A stretch of DNA of 7,306 nucleotides from Bacillota bacterium (GCA_030597345.1 JAUVSA010000106.1:1-7306); one strand, 5' to 3'. Counted from the first letter of the stretch, positions 1-6,293 are shown. Notes: generated from the letters alone by a model not told the origin. Translations and numbers: made by a program.

Positions 1-1
1 C

Positions 2-454
2 GCCGGATCGCGTTCGGCACTGGTGGAGGCCGTCCCACTCCTCCTCGATGCCGCGAAGCTCAAGGAGATCGTAATGTCCGTCCTCGGCAGCGACCGAGAG
101 CTGTCCTATCTCCTGTCGCGCCGCGGCCTCGCGCTGGAACCCACCCCCATCGAGGGCACGCACGGCCTCTTGAATCTTCCCGGCCTCATGCGCGACATGC
201 GCCAGTATCTCGCCGCCCGCCTCCCCCGCGCCGACCTCCGGCGCCTCTCCTTCGGCCAGCAGGGCGACACCTGCACCTTCCGCCTCGCCCATGAGCGGCT
301 CGATCTCGACGCCTTGCAGGCGGCTTCCGCCTCGCGGGCCGCGCGCCTCGTGTTCGGCAGCCCCGAGGCCCCCTCCGTCGGCGGCGAACTCGGCCGGGTC
401 CTCACCGCCATCTTCCCGCTGCCCATGCCGATGCCGGGCTTCAACGCCGTCTAG
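2..454 (+). CDS. Probable GNAT-family N-acetyltransferase, C-terminal part (5'-partial)
   Basis: The reading frame is open to the left edge of the window, so only the C-terminal 150 residues are visible. The GTG at 23 is probably internal, because the codons before it are open and no ribosome binding site precedes it. The visible part resembles the sterol-carrier-protein-2-like C-terminal domain that follows the acetyltransferase fold in Eis-like GNAT proteins. It shows a 'NLPGLMRDMRQYLAARL' helix, then alternating strands (FGQQGDTCTFRLAHERLDLD), a 'RLVFGS' segment and the short hydrophobic tail FPLPMPMPGFNAV ending at a TAG. This assignment rests on recalled family features, and the catalytic acetyltransferase domain itself is outside the window. 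It could instead be an uncharacterised protein with only the SCP2-like fold. It lies convergent to the oxidoreductase at 511-1593 and has no visible functional link to it. Confidence 0.55.
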   Translation, partial: AGSRSALVEAVPLLLDAAKLKEIVMSVLGSDRELSYLLSRRGLALEPTPIEGTHGLLNLPGLMRDMRQYLAARLPRADLRRLSFGQQGDTCTFRLAHERLDLDALQAASASRAARLVFGSPEAPSVGGELGRVLTAIFPLPMPMPGFNAV

Positions 455-510
455 TCGGCCTCCCGGTCGATTGGCCCTTCTCGGATGCCAGCCCGCGCCC
501 TGCGCGCCAC

Positions 511-1593
511 CTACCTCTTCAGCCAGGGCTCGATCGGCAGCTTGGCGTCGGTCTCGAACGGAAGCGGCACCCGCCGCCCTGTCGCCGCCGACTCGTAGGC
601 GGCCATGATCATCTCCAGCACCGCGCGCCCGTCCTCACCTGTTTCCAGCGGCTCTGTGCCCTCCTTCACACAAGACACGAAGTGCTCCAGCTCCTGAGGA
701 AACCCGTAGTTCCACTCCTCTTCGAACACCGTGAACGTCCACCCCTTCGTCTCCGGCGCCTTCTCCACCGCGTACCCATAGCCGACCTCGCTGAACGTCT
801 CCAGCGCACTCCCGTGGTGCAGATCCGCGTACGTCACCCCCTTTGACCCGTAGATCTCCGCCCGGTCGTCCATCCCGCCGTGCCGCGCCCAGCTCTCCTC
901 GGCCATCCCGACCGCATTCCCCTCGAACTCCACAATCGCGATCGCGTTGTCGTCTCCCTTCGTCTTATCTCCATGCACGTATGTCCCCATCTGCGCAATC
1001 ACCGACCGCGCCTTCGGCTTCCCCAGCACCCAGCGGAAGAACTCCAGCGCGTGGCACCCCATGTCCAGCATCACCCCGCCCCCTGACTGCTCCACATCCC
1101 AGAACCACTCCGCATGCGGCCCGAAGTGCTTCTCGCTCTGCTTCACGAGGTAGACCTTCCCCAGCGCTCCCTCATCGACCAACTGCTTCGCTCGCACGTA
1201 TTTCGGCGTGAAGCACAGCTCCTCCGCGTACATCAGCTTCACCTTCGCCCGCTTGCACGCCTCGATCATCTGATCCGCTTCTTGCAGGTTCAGGCAGAGC
1301 GGCTTCTCGCAGATAACGTGCTTCCCCGCGGCAGCCGCATCCACCGTTGCCTGGCAGTGCATGCTGTTCGGGATGCACACATCCGCGATGTCCACCTCAT
1401 CCAGCTCCAGCGCCTTCCGGTAGTCCGTGAACCAGCGCGGGATAGCGTACCGCTCGGCGAACGCGCGCGTCTTCCCCTCATCCCTCCCCACCACCGCCTC
1501 GATCCGCGCGTCTCGCACGAATCGCGCGTAGTTCCGAGCGTGAATCTCGGAGATGAAACCAGTTCCCAGAAGCGCAATCCCAACCTTGTCCAT
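511..1593 (-). CDS. Gfo/Idh/MocA family NAD(P)-dependent oxidoreductase
   Basis: This is a 360-residue cytoplasmic dehydrogenase of the glucose-fructose oxidoreductase / inositol dehydrogenase family, which oxidises or reduces a hydroxyl of a sugar, inositol or sugar acid with a nicotinamide cofactor. The N-terminal Rossmann fold starts with the dinucleotide loop GTGFIS (residues 10-15; the family's third Gly is Ser here). The family motif EKP is at 96-98, with the catalytic Lys97. The C-terminal alpha/beta domain carries GGGVMLDMGCH at 171-181, supplying the usual Asp177 and His181. Length is typical of the family. The ATG at 1593 is preceded by GGAGGG seven bases upstream (1601-1606), which fixes the start. 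No signal peptide is seen. It is divergent from the dehydrogenase at 1892-2785 and shares its regulatory region, so joint control is plausible. The substrate cannot be read from the sequence. Confidence 0.93.
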   Translation of the reverse strand: MDKVGIALLGTGFISEIHARNYARFVRDARIEAVVGRDEGKTRAFAERYAIPRWFTDYRKALELDEVDIADVCIPNSMHCQATVDAAAAGKHVICEKPLCLNLQEADQMIEACKRAKVKLMYAEELCFTPKYVRAKQLVDEGALGKVYLVKQSEKHFGPHAEWFWDVEQSGGGVMLDMGCHALEFFRWVLGKPKARSVIAQMGTYVHGDKTKGDDNAIAIVEFEGNAVGMAEESWARHGGMDDRAEIYGSKGVTYADLHHGSALETFSEVGYGYAVEKAPETKGWTFTVFEEEWNYGFPQELEHFVSCVKEGTEPLETGEDGRAVLEMIMAAYESAATGRRVPLPFETDAKLPIEPWLKR

Positions 1594-1639
1594 CTCGACA
1601 CCCTCCGCCCTTCTGTGTAGCGCCCGCTGATCCGACGCG

Positions 1640-1715
1640 CGCGCCTAACTCCGGGCGCGAGTTACATTAGACACGCGCCCGACTCTGGGCGCGTGTTACA
1701 TTAGGGGCACGCCCG
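1640..1715. repeat. Imperfect 34-bp tandem repeat with inverted-repeat stems in a divergent intergenic region
   Basis: Two 30-base blocks, 1641-1670 and 1675-1704, match at 26 of 30 positions and are offset by exactly 34 bp. Both end in GTTACATTAG. A partial third unit begins in the same register at 1708 (CACGCCCG against CGCGCCCG at 1674). Within the array ACACGCGCCC (1671-1680) and GGGCGCGTGT (1687-1696) form a perfect 10-bp inverted repeat with a 6-base loop. An alternative 8-bp pairing joins 1652-1659 with 1674-1681. The array lies 47 bp or more upstream of the oxidoreductase start and about 180 bp upstream of the reductase start. A tandem operator or a structured leader is the likeliest role, but a plain minisatellite is possible. 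Confidence 0.8.
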
Positions 1716-1775
1716 TCGAGTCCTGCCTGTCTGGCATCGAGACCTCCAGAGGGCCCAGCCCGGCTGCCCTAGGCT

Positions 1776-1805
1776 TTGACGTCTCACGTCTCCGCGGGGT
1801 AGAAT
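1776..1805 (+). promoter_or_regulatory. Predicted sigma70-type promoter for the reductase gene
   Basis: TTGACG (1776-1781) and TAGAAT (1800-1805) each match the sigma70 -35 and -10 consensus at five of six positions and are separated by 18 bp. Transcription would start near 1812 and leave a leader of about 80 bases before the GTG at 1892. The start of the spacer carries a tandem 7-base repeat, ACGTCTC (1779-1785 and 1786-1792), which overlaps the -35 element and could be a regulator site. The call rests on sequence match only. Confidence 0.55.
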
Positions 1806-1877
1806 CTCCACCAGGCGGCGGCACCGACTCGAACGCGCGGCCGGCTCGCACGTCGTGCTGACGACACTTGTTCCGGA

Positions 1878-1883
1878 AAGGAG
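1878..1883 (+). promoter_or_regulatory. Ribosome binding site that sets the start of the reductase gene
   Basis: AAGGAG lies eight bases before the GTG at 1892. An in-frame TTG at 1868 would place this site inside the coding region and has no comparable site before it. The protein from 1892 begins TKPVIGFIGLGRMG, the normal N-terminus of this family, so 1892 is preferred. Confidence 0.8.
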
Positions 1884-1891
1884 ACATCGAC

Positions 1892-2785
1892 GTGACCAAA
1901 CCCGTTATCGGCTTCATCGGCCTGGGCCGCATGGGTGCGCCCATGGCGAAGAACCTCCTGGCAGCGGACCACCCGCTGATCGCCTACGACATCGTGCCCG
2001 ATAAGGTTGAGGCCCTGGTTGAGGCAGGAGCGAAGGCCGGCTCCTCCTGCCGGCAGGTCGCGCGCGAGAGCCAGCTCATCATCAGCATCGTTCCTGATTC
2101 GCCCGACGTCGAAGAGGCGATACTGGGTGCAGAGGGTGTCATCCAGGGCGTTAGCGCCGGCGACGTGTTGATCGAGATGAGCACCATCGCGCCCGGCGTC
2201 GGAAGGCGCGTCGCCGCGGCCCTCGACGAGAAGGGCGTGCCCATGTTGGACTGCCCCGTAAGCGGCGGGCCCCAGGGAGCCGAGGCGGGCACCCTCTCCA
2301 TCATGTCCGGCGGACCCGAGGAGACCTTCCAGCAGTACCTCCCCGTCCTCCAGGTCATGGGCGAGCGTATCGAGCACTTCGGCCCCAGCGGATCGGGCTA
2401 CATGGTCAAGCTCTGCAACCAGGTCGGCTGTGTCATCACCATCCAGGCCGTCTGCGAAGTGCTGGGCCTCGCCGCCAAGGCCGGACTCGATGTCAGGAAG
2501 GTATGGCAGACCGTCGGCTCCGGCCTGGCGGCCTCGCGAATCATGGAGCTTCTCGGCCCGAAAATGCTGGAGCGCGACTATGCTCCCGGCTTCACCTTGT
2601 CCCTGCAGGAGAAGGACCTGCGCCTGGTGGCTGCCGCTGCCGACGAGCTCGAGATGCCCCTCCCCGCCACCACCCTGGTCCACCAGTTGATCCGGTCGCT
2701 ATCCGCGAAGGGAAAGGGAGAGCTCGGCACACAAGCGCTGATCCTCGCTCTGGAGGACTTGGCGAACTGCAAGGTCGAGGGATAG
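1892..2785 (+). CDS. NAD(P)-dependent beta-hydroxyacid dehydrogenase (3-hydroxyisobutyrate / tartronate semialdehyde reductase family)
   Basis: This is a 297-residue cytoplasmic enzyme that interconverts a beta-hydroxyacid and its semialdehyde using a nicotinamide cofactor. Relatives act on 3-hydroxyisobutyrate, tartronate semialdehyde (GarR/GlxR), succinic semialdehyde or 6-phosphogluconate. The N-terminal Rossmann fold opens with the family signature FIGLGRMGAPMA (residues 8-19). The substrate-binding segment DCPVSGG is at 120-126. The catalytic motif GSGYMVKLCNQ (167-177) supplies Lys173 and Asn176. The all-helical C-terminal domain carries the conserved Lys241-Asp242 (QEKDLRL). Length is normal for the family. 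It is transcribed from a likely promoter at 1776-1805 and diverges from the Gfo/Idh/MocA gene. A role in sugar-acid or glyoxylate metabolism is inferred from family and neighbourhood; the exact substrate is unknown. The base composition is like that of its neighbours. Confidence 0.92.
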   Translation: MTKPVIGFIGLGRMGAPMAKNLLAADHPLIAYDIVPDKVEALVEAGAKAGSSCRQVARESQLIISIVPDSPDVEEAILGAEGVIQGVSAGDVLIEMSTIAPGVGRRVAAALDEKGVPMLDCPVSGGPQGAEAGTLSIMSGGPEETFQQYLPVLQVMGERIEHFGPSGSGYMVKLCNQVGCVITIQAVCEVLGLAAKAGLDVRKVWQTVGSGLAASRIMELLGPKMLERDYAPGFTLSLQEKDLRLVAAAADELEMPLPATTLVHQLIRSLSAKGKGELGTQALILALEDLANCKVEG

Positions 2786-2857
2786 TCGAGCTTCCTGCTG
2801 CGCGCCGCCGCCTCCGGCCCCGCCTCCGCGCCCTGACCCAGCGGGCGAACACGACGG

Positions 2858-3901
2858 CTATCCCAAGTCGATCAGACGCTGCGCGTTCTTGAACAGAATC
2901 TTCTCACATACTTCCTCGGGAAGACCCAGACCCTTTATGGAGTACCCCCGCGTGGTCCGCCTGAACGGCGGATCTTCTTGTACCGTGTCCGTCATCAGGA
3001 AGTCGAGATGAGATCGGATGAAGCTCACCGCCGTCTCGACATATCTCTCCCTGCAATCCTCATCCCCCAGAGGTATCTCGCCAGGTTGGTGCAGACACTG
3101 GGCCTGCACACCCGTAGGGACATTGGTGTCATCATAGATCAGATCCGTGCCGAAAAGAACGCGGTCCTGGCACTCCGTCAGAAACTCTCGCGAACGCACA
3201 CTCCGCCTGCGCGACACCCCCATGATCGGTATCCGGGCCGAGATGTCGTAGTACAGATTCGGCATCTCCTCCAGGTCCTCGGCTGCAGCGTCCAGGGTCG
3301 CTGCCCTGCTGCCAACGTGAGGGCAGATGAAGGTCGTATCCGGGTGACGCCGGATGACTTCGTTCCGCTCGGCCAACAGCTCCTCTATGCTGGGAAGTCC
3401 CTTGCGGTAGTAGCTCCACCACGCATACTCGCCGTGCAGTACACCATTCCAAAAGTTGCTCTCGTTGACGGGTTGCCAAAACGCGGGGGGGTCGGCAGTG
3501 TGAATCAGCACCGGGACCCCGAGCTCCCCCGCCTTCGCCCAGATCGGATCCAGCCGCTCGTCGTTGACTCGCCAGAGATCCCCCTTCTCCTCCCGGTACT
3601 CGAGGCCAAGCGCCTTGTATACCTTCAGCCCCCGCATCCCCGCATCGACGTCTGTCGCCATCTGCTCCGCGGCCGTTTGGGCGAATGCCGGCTCGTTGAT
3701 CCTGCTGAAATCCACGTTCCCGAAAACCACAAACCGCCCCGGGTAGCGGCCGAACGCCTTCATGTGCTCCCTCAGGCTGTCGCCGAACCCATCGTGCCAT
3801 TCGAGCGTGACCACCCTCTCCACCCCGCACCGATCCATCACCTCAACCGCGAGGTCCGCATATTGCGGGAACACATGGGTATGAGCGTCGAGTATCGTCA
3901 T
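2858..3901 (-). CDS. Amidohydrolase-2 family TIM-barrel metal-dependent hydrolase
   Basis: This 347-residue protein belongs to the amidohydrolase_2 branch (PF04909-like) of the amidohydrolase superfamily, whose members hydrolyse lactones, amides or related bonds, or decarboxylate, on a divalent metal. The first strand gives the metal pair in DAHTH (His7, His9). Further conserved points are His134 (VLIHTADPP), His195 (FICPHVGSR) and Asp253 (LFGTDL), matching the family order HxH - H - H - D. No signal peptide is present, so it is cytoplasmic. The reading frame extends upstream to 4066, but the ATG at 3901 has GGAG eight bases before it and begins right at strand 1. It starts two bases after the stop of the small gene at 3904-4215 and closes the five-gene run. 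By position it might deacylate or open a sugar derivative, but it is not NagA-like in sequence. The substrate is unknown. Confidence 0.9.
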   Translation of the reverse strand: MTILDAHTHVFPQYADLAVEVMDRCGVERVVTLEWHDGFGDSLREHMKAFGRYPGRFVVFGNVDFSRINEPAFAQTAAEQMATDVDAGMRGLKVYKALGLEYREEKGDLWRVNDERLDPIWAKAGELGVPVLIHTADPPAFWQPVNESNFWNGVLHGEYAWWSYYRKGLPSIEELLAERNEVIRRHPDTTFICPHVGSRAATLDAAAEDLEEMPNLYYDISARIPIMGVSRRRSVRSREFLTECQDRVLFGTDLIYDDTNVPTGVQAQCLHQPGEIPLGDEDCRERYVETAVSFIRSHLDFLMTDTVQEDPPFRRTTRGYSIKGLGLPEEVCEKILFKNAQRLIDLG

Positions 3902-3903
3902 CG

Positions 3904-4215
3904 TTACATCTCCAGATTGCTGTAGAACTCCACCCGAACGTCCCTGAAGTACGGCAGCTGCTTGGCGAGGAGCGCCTCGTGCGCGGCGTCTCCCTCGAAG
4001 AACTCCAGCGCCTTCCGCGCAGCTTCCACGTCGGGAAACTCCGCCTCCCAGATCAAGGTGTTGCACGGCTCGCGGCCGGAGATCGGCTGCAGTCTCTTGC
4101 CCTTCGGGTAGTCCGGCCGCTCCGCTTCGAGCTTCGCGAACTCCTTTTCCAATGCCATGAACTCCCTCTCATGGCACGCGTCGAACCGCTGCACGATACG
4201 CATCGTCACACTCAT
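3904..4215 (-). CDS. Small conserved-looking protein, possible dimeric alpha/beta-barrel (ABM/NIPSNAP-like) fold
   Basis: This is a 103-residue soluble protein with no signal peptide or membrane segment. A strand (MRIVQRFDA, residues 5-13) is followed by a charged helix (about 14-34), a strand with TLIWEAEF (53-60), a second helix (62-84) and a final strand near RVEFYSNLEM (94-103). This beta-alpha-beta-beta-alpha-beta order fits the dimeric alpha/beta-barrel fold shared by antibiotic-biosynthesis monooxygenases, NIPSNAP proteins and the rhamnose mutarotase type of sugar epimerase. No catalytic residue can be assigned. GGAGGAG (4220-4226) precedes the ATG at 4215. The gene lies one base after the kinase stop and two bases before the amidohydrolase start, so all three are probably translated in a coupled way. 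A helper role on the same metabolite, such as a mutarotase or isomerase, is inference only. Confidence 0.75.
   Translation of the reverse strand: MSVTMRIVQRFDACHEREFMALEKEFAKLEAERPDYPKGKRLQPISGREPCNTLIWEAEFPDVEAARKALEFFEGDAAHEALLAKQLPYFRDVRVEFYSNLEM
3910..3913 (-). promoter_or_regulatory. Ribosome binding site that sets the amidohydrolase start
   Basis: GGAG on the minus strand lies eight bases before the ATG at 3901, within the last codons of the upstream gene. It decides against longer in-frame starts up to 4066, which would overlap the small gene by more than half its length and add a low-complexity Arg/Gly-rich stretch. Confidence 0.7.
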
Positions 4216-4216
4216 T

Positions 4217-5263
4217 TCACTCCTCCAGCAAGCTGCGAACGCTATCTGAAATCCTCACGCCACACCCTTGCGAGAATTCCCGCAGCGAATCCCTGCCCAT
4301 CTCCTTGTTGATCGTATGGGGAGACGTGACGGACAACCCGGCCACCAGCGCCGCCAGCTCGTGTGCCTCCCGCGCCGCCAGGCCCGCGGCCAGCCCTACA
4401 ATCATCCCCGCCAGGTGCGCATCGCCGGCGCCCGCCGTGCTCTCCACTCTCGCAGCGCACCTCGGCATGTGAGAGCAAGACGACTCCGCCCAGCACCAGC
4501 TTCCCTGCTCCCCCGCCGTGATCGTGATCATCATCTCCGGGCTCTCGCGCCGCAGCCGCTCTACTGCCGCTTCGCCTACTCGCACCGCATCCTCGTCCCC
4601 ACTGAAACCGCTTCCCGCCACCGCCGCCGCCTCGTCAACATTGATGCCCAGCAGATCGACCTTGCCCAGCATCCCCGATTCCACCGCGCTCGCCATCTCC
4701 TCGCTCGTAAAGGACGCCGCACGGAAAAACCCATGCTGCATTCCCAGGTCCAGCACCTCATCGCGAGCATCCAGCCCCACCTCCGGCGCCGCCAGCGCTA
4801 TTCCCCTCCCGGCGAACCGCGCGAATTCCGGCTCGGCCTCCCTCACAAGCGCAGCGTCAACCTTCGAGGACGCGGAATCGGCCGTCGTCAGGTTCCCCCC
4901 TGACCCGTCCGGATACACAAAGCAGAACGAATACAACGTCTGATCGGCAGGGGAATGCGTCACGTGCCCGACGTTCATCCCGGCATCCCCCATTTCGACC
5001 AGAAGCCTCGCCCCCACCTCATCATCGCCGACCTTCCCGAGAGGAATCGCCTCGAATCCCGGACCCATCAGCGTCTGCACATAATGCGAAATGATGTGCA
5101 GCTTGCAGTAGTCCCGCCGATCCAGGAACCGCCCCCCGCGGCTCTCCTCCCGCCCCAGTGTGTGATCCCCACTCAACAGGAAGAACGCCCCCGACCCAAT
5201 CCCACCCGTCCCGATCATTGCCCGGTACCGCAGACGCTCGACATCAACGCGCAGAGCCTGCAT
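4217..5263 (-). CDS. PfkB-family carbohydrate kinase with a divergent N-terminal region
   Basis: This 348-residue kinase of the ribokinase/PfkB family transfers phosphate from ATP to a sugar or related hydroxyl in the cytoplasm. Diagnostic is the C-terminal signature STAGAGDAHLAG (275-286), with the catalytic base Asp281 and the GAGD anion hole. Also present are the PfkB strand-turn GKVGDDEVG (76-84), GINVDEAAA (206-214, the NxxE-type metal/phosphate region with Asn208 and Glu211) and TAGEQGS (249-255, the ATP-site TxGxxG). The opening IGTGGIGSG (17-25) is followed by RRDYCKLHIISHYVQTL (49-65) in place of the usual Gly-Gly...Asn...Ala sugar-contact helix, which suggests an unusual substrate. 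An in-frame GTG at 5314 would add 17 basic residues and close the gap to the upstream gene to 7 bp. The ATG at 5263 has the better ribosome binding site and is preferred. Confidence 0.88.
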   Translation of the reverse strand: MQALRVDVERLRYRAMIGTGGIGSGAFFLLSGDHTLGREESRGGRFLDRRDYCKLHIISHYVQTLMGPGFEAIPLGKVGDDEVGARLLVEMGDAGMNVGHVTHSPADQTLYSFCFVYPDGSGGNLTTADSASSKVDAALVREAEPEFARFAGRGIALAAPEVGLDARDEVLDLGMQHGFFRAASFTSEEMASAVESGMLGKVDLLGINVDEAAAVAGSGFSGDEDAVRVGEAAVERLRRESPEMMITITAGEQGSWCWAESSCSHMPRCAARVESTAGAGDAHLAGMIVGLAAGLAAREAHELAALVAGLSVTSPHTINKEMGRDSLREFSQGCGVRISDSVRSLLEE

Positions 5264-5270
5264 TGGAAGT

Positions 5271-5275
5271 CTCCC
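5271..5275 (-). promoter_or_regulatory. Ribosome binding site supporting the kinase start at 5263
   Basis: GGGAG on the minus strand stands seven bases before the ATG at 5263. The competing GTG at 5314 has only GAGG ten bases upstream, overlapping the stop of the NagB-like gene, so either start could be used but 5263 is favoured. Confidence 0.6.
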
Positions 5276-5321
5276 TGCCTCACGCGTCGCGCCTCTGCCC
5301 TTCTTTACAGGCACGACGGTC

Positions 5322-6215
5322 TTACCTCAACCCCAGGTCCCACTCCGGGTGCTCGCTGATGGGATGACGCGCCGTCTCAATGGTCGCCGTGAGCAGCGCG
5401 TCCGGATGCTCTTGCAGCAGCGTCATCGGATACTCCGCCGTAATCGGGCCGAACAGCCCGACCCGAAGCGCAGTCTGCTTCCACGCGCCCGTGTCGCTGA
5501 ACAGCCGCACCTTATCCGCCGAGAGCACCTCGCTCACCCCCAGCGTCACCGACATCGGCGGCACGAACTGGTACGCGCCCCCGAACGTTCGCTGTCCCAG
5601 CGCCAGAATTGTGTCGATGTTATTGTCCTGGATCCGAATCGTGGAATCCCGGAGATCATCAACTGTCACCTGACTGAACGGATGCCTCCGTGCTTGGTTG
5701 TAGGCCACATGGCCGTCCTGTCCCCACCCTCCGTATGCAATGTCCACCTTCGCCTCGCGGATCTTCTCCTTCATCGCCTCCACATTACTCCCATTCAGCC
5801 ACTGCCGGTTGTCCTCCGGCACGCCGAGCGCCGGGTCAACCGGTCCGTAGAAGTGCTCCTCCATGAAACTCCTGAAGCAATAGGGATGCTTGCGCGGCAG
5901 CTCACGGCCCTGCCAGTCCAGACACTCGTCCATGTGGAAGACCACCAGGCTCCTGAGGCTCACCCTCTCCTCGTTCACCAAATCCGTGAATGGCTCATAC
6001 CAGCACGCCGGTCCGCAGGGAATGATGGCACGCGTCGTTTCCCCTCTCTCATTGCGGGCCTTGATCTCGTCTACCAGCTCGCGCGCCATGAGGTGGCCCA
6101 TCTCCTTCGAGTCTCTGCACAGACGGAATGGTATCTTCAGGCTCGGATGTCCCTCGAGTTCCTGGTACGGGATCTTGCACCACTCGTAAAGCTCATCAGG
6201 CCTCACTACTCCCAT
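5322..6215 (-). CDS. Glucosamine-6-phosphate deaminase (NagB)-like sugar isomerase/deaminase
   Basis: This is a 297-residue cytoplasmic protein of the NagB/6-phosphogluconolactonase/RpiA-like fold. NagB converts glucosamine-6-phosphate to fructose-6-phosphate and ammonia. The general acid/base region VFHMDECLDW (92-101) aligns with NagB FNMDEY and keeps Asp96. The segment YGGWGQDGHVAYNQA (161-175) aligns with GIGPDGHIAFNEP and keeps Asp167 and His169, but has Gln174 where NagB has Glu148. PPMSVTLGVSEVLSADKV (219-236) and the Lys at 246 match NagB's conserved C-terminal strand, turn and phosphate-contact lysine. The usual GGTP phosphate loop is replaced by PCGPACWYEPF (66-76). The reading frame opens earlier (GTG 6245), but GGAGGGAG six bases before the ATG at 6215 fixes the start. 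It lies between the GH20-like and kinase genes. It is probably a divergent deaminase or an aldose-ketose isomerase, and canonical activity is doubtful. Confidence 0.85.
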   Translation of the reverse strand: MGVVRPDELYEWCKIPYQELEGHPSLKIPFRLCRDSKEMGHLMARELVDEIKARNERGETTRAIIPCGPACWYEPFTDLVNEERVSLRSLVVFHMDECLDWQGRELPRKHPYCFRSFMEEHFYGPVDPALGVPEDNRQWLNGSNVEAMKEKIREAKVDIAYGGWGQDGHVAYNQARRHPFSQVTVDDLRDSTIRIQDNNIDTILALGQRTFGGAYQFVPPMSVTLGVSEVLSADKVRLFSDTGAWKQTALRVGLFGPITAEYPMTLLQEHPDALLTATIETARHPISEHPEWDLGLR

Positions 6216-6221
6216 GTCTGA

Positions 6222-6229
6222 CTCCCTCC
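6222..6229 (-). promoter_or_regulatory. Ribosome binding site that sets the NagB-like start
   Basis: GGAGGGAG on the minus strand is six bases before the ATG at 6215. The earlier in-frame starts (GTG 6245 and ATG 6236) have less well placed sites and would add a short MCRMARRESD leader with no family counterpart. The 78 bp between this start and the GH20-like stop show no convincing terminator or promoter. Confidence 0.75.
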
Positions 6230-6293
6230 GGGCCATTCGGCACACACCTCCCCGGCCAGGCTGACCGTCACACTCCCCCTCTGTGCTTCGCCC

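Noticed and set aside
455..510. Terminator between the convergent acetyltransferase and oxidoreductase genes
   Set aside because: Only very short GC-rich self-complementary stretches occur, with no T-tract.
1671..1696. 10-bp stem-loop read as a rho-independent terminator
   Set aside because: No T-tract follows on either strand, and it lies upstream of both divergent genes rather than after a gene.
1640..1715. Possible CRISPR array
   Set aside because: The units follow each other with almost no spacer (4 bases), differ from each other and number only two to three. No cas gene is nearby.
1784..2683. 299-codon minus-strand frame opposite the beta-hydroxyacid dehydrogenase
   Set aside because: The plus strand has the Rossmann signature, catalytic Lys and a promoter. 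The antisense product is compositionally odd and motif-free.
2786..2857. Terminator between the convergent dehydrogenase and amidohydrolase genes
   Set aside because: The sequence is C/G-rich with a 9-base direct repeat CCGCCTCCG (2808-2816, 2820-2828), but no clear hairpin followed by T residues was found.
2858..3901. Assignment of the amidohydrolase as NagA (GlcNAc-6-phosphate deacetylase)
   Set aside because: Although placed in an amino-sugar-like cluster, its motifs (DAHTH start, IHTADPP, FICPHVGS, LFGTDL) fit the amidohydrolase-2 branch, not the NagA branch.
2978..3925. 315-codon open frame on the plus strand opposite the amidohydrolase
   Set aside because: The opposite strand carries clear metal-ligand motifs and a good ribosome binding site. 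The antisense translation shows no domain pattern.
4268..4903. 211-codon plus-strand frame opposite the kinase
   Set aside because: It is an Arg/His/Pro-rich shadow of the PfkB gene.
5349..6221. 290-codon open frame on the plus strand opposite the NagB-like gene
   Set aside because: It mirrors the NagB-like gene and its Arg/His/Pro/Leu-rich translation has no recognisable motif. Long antisense frames are expected in GC-rich genes.
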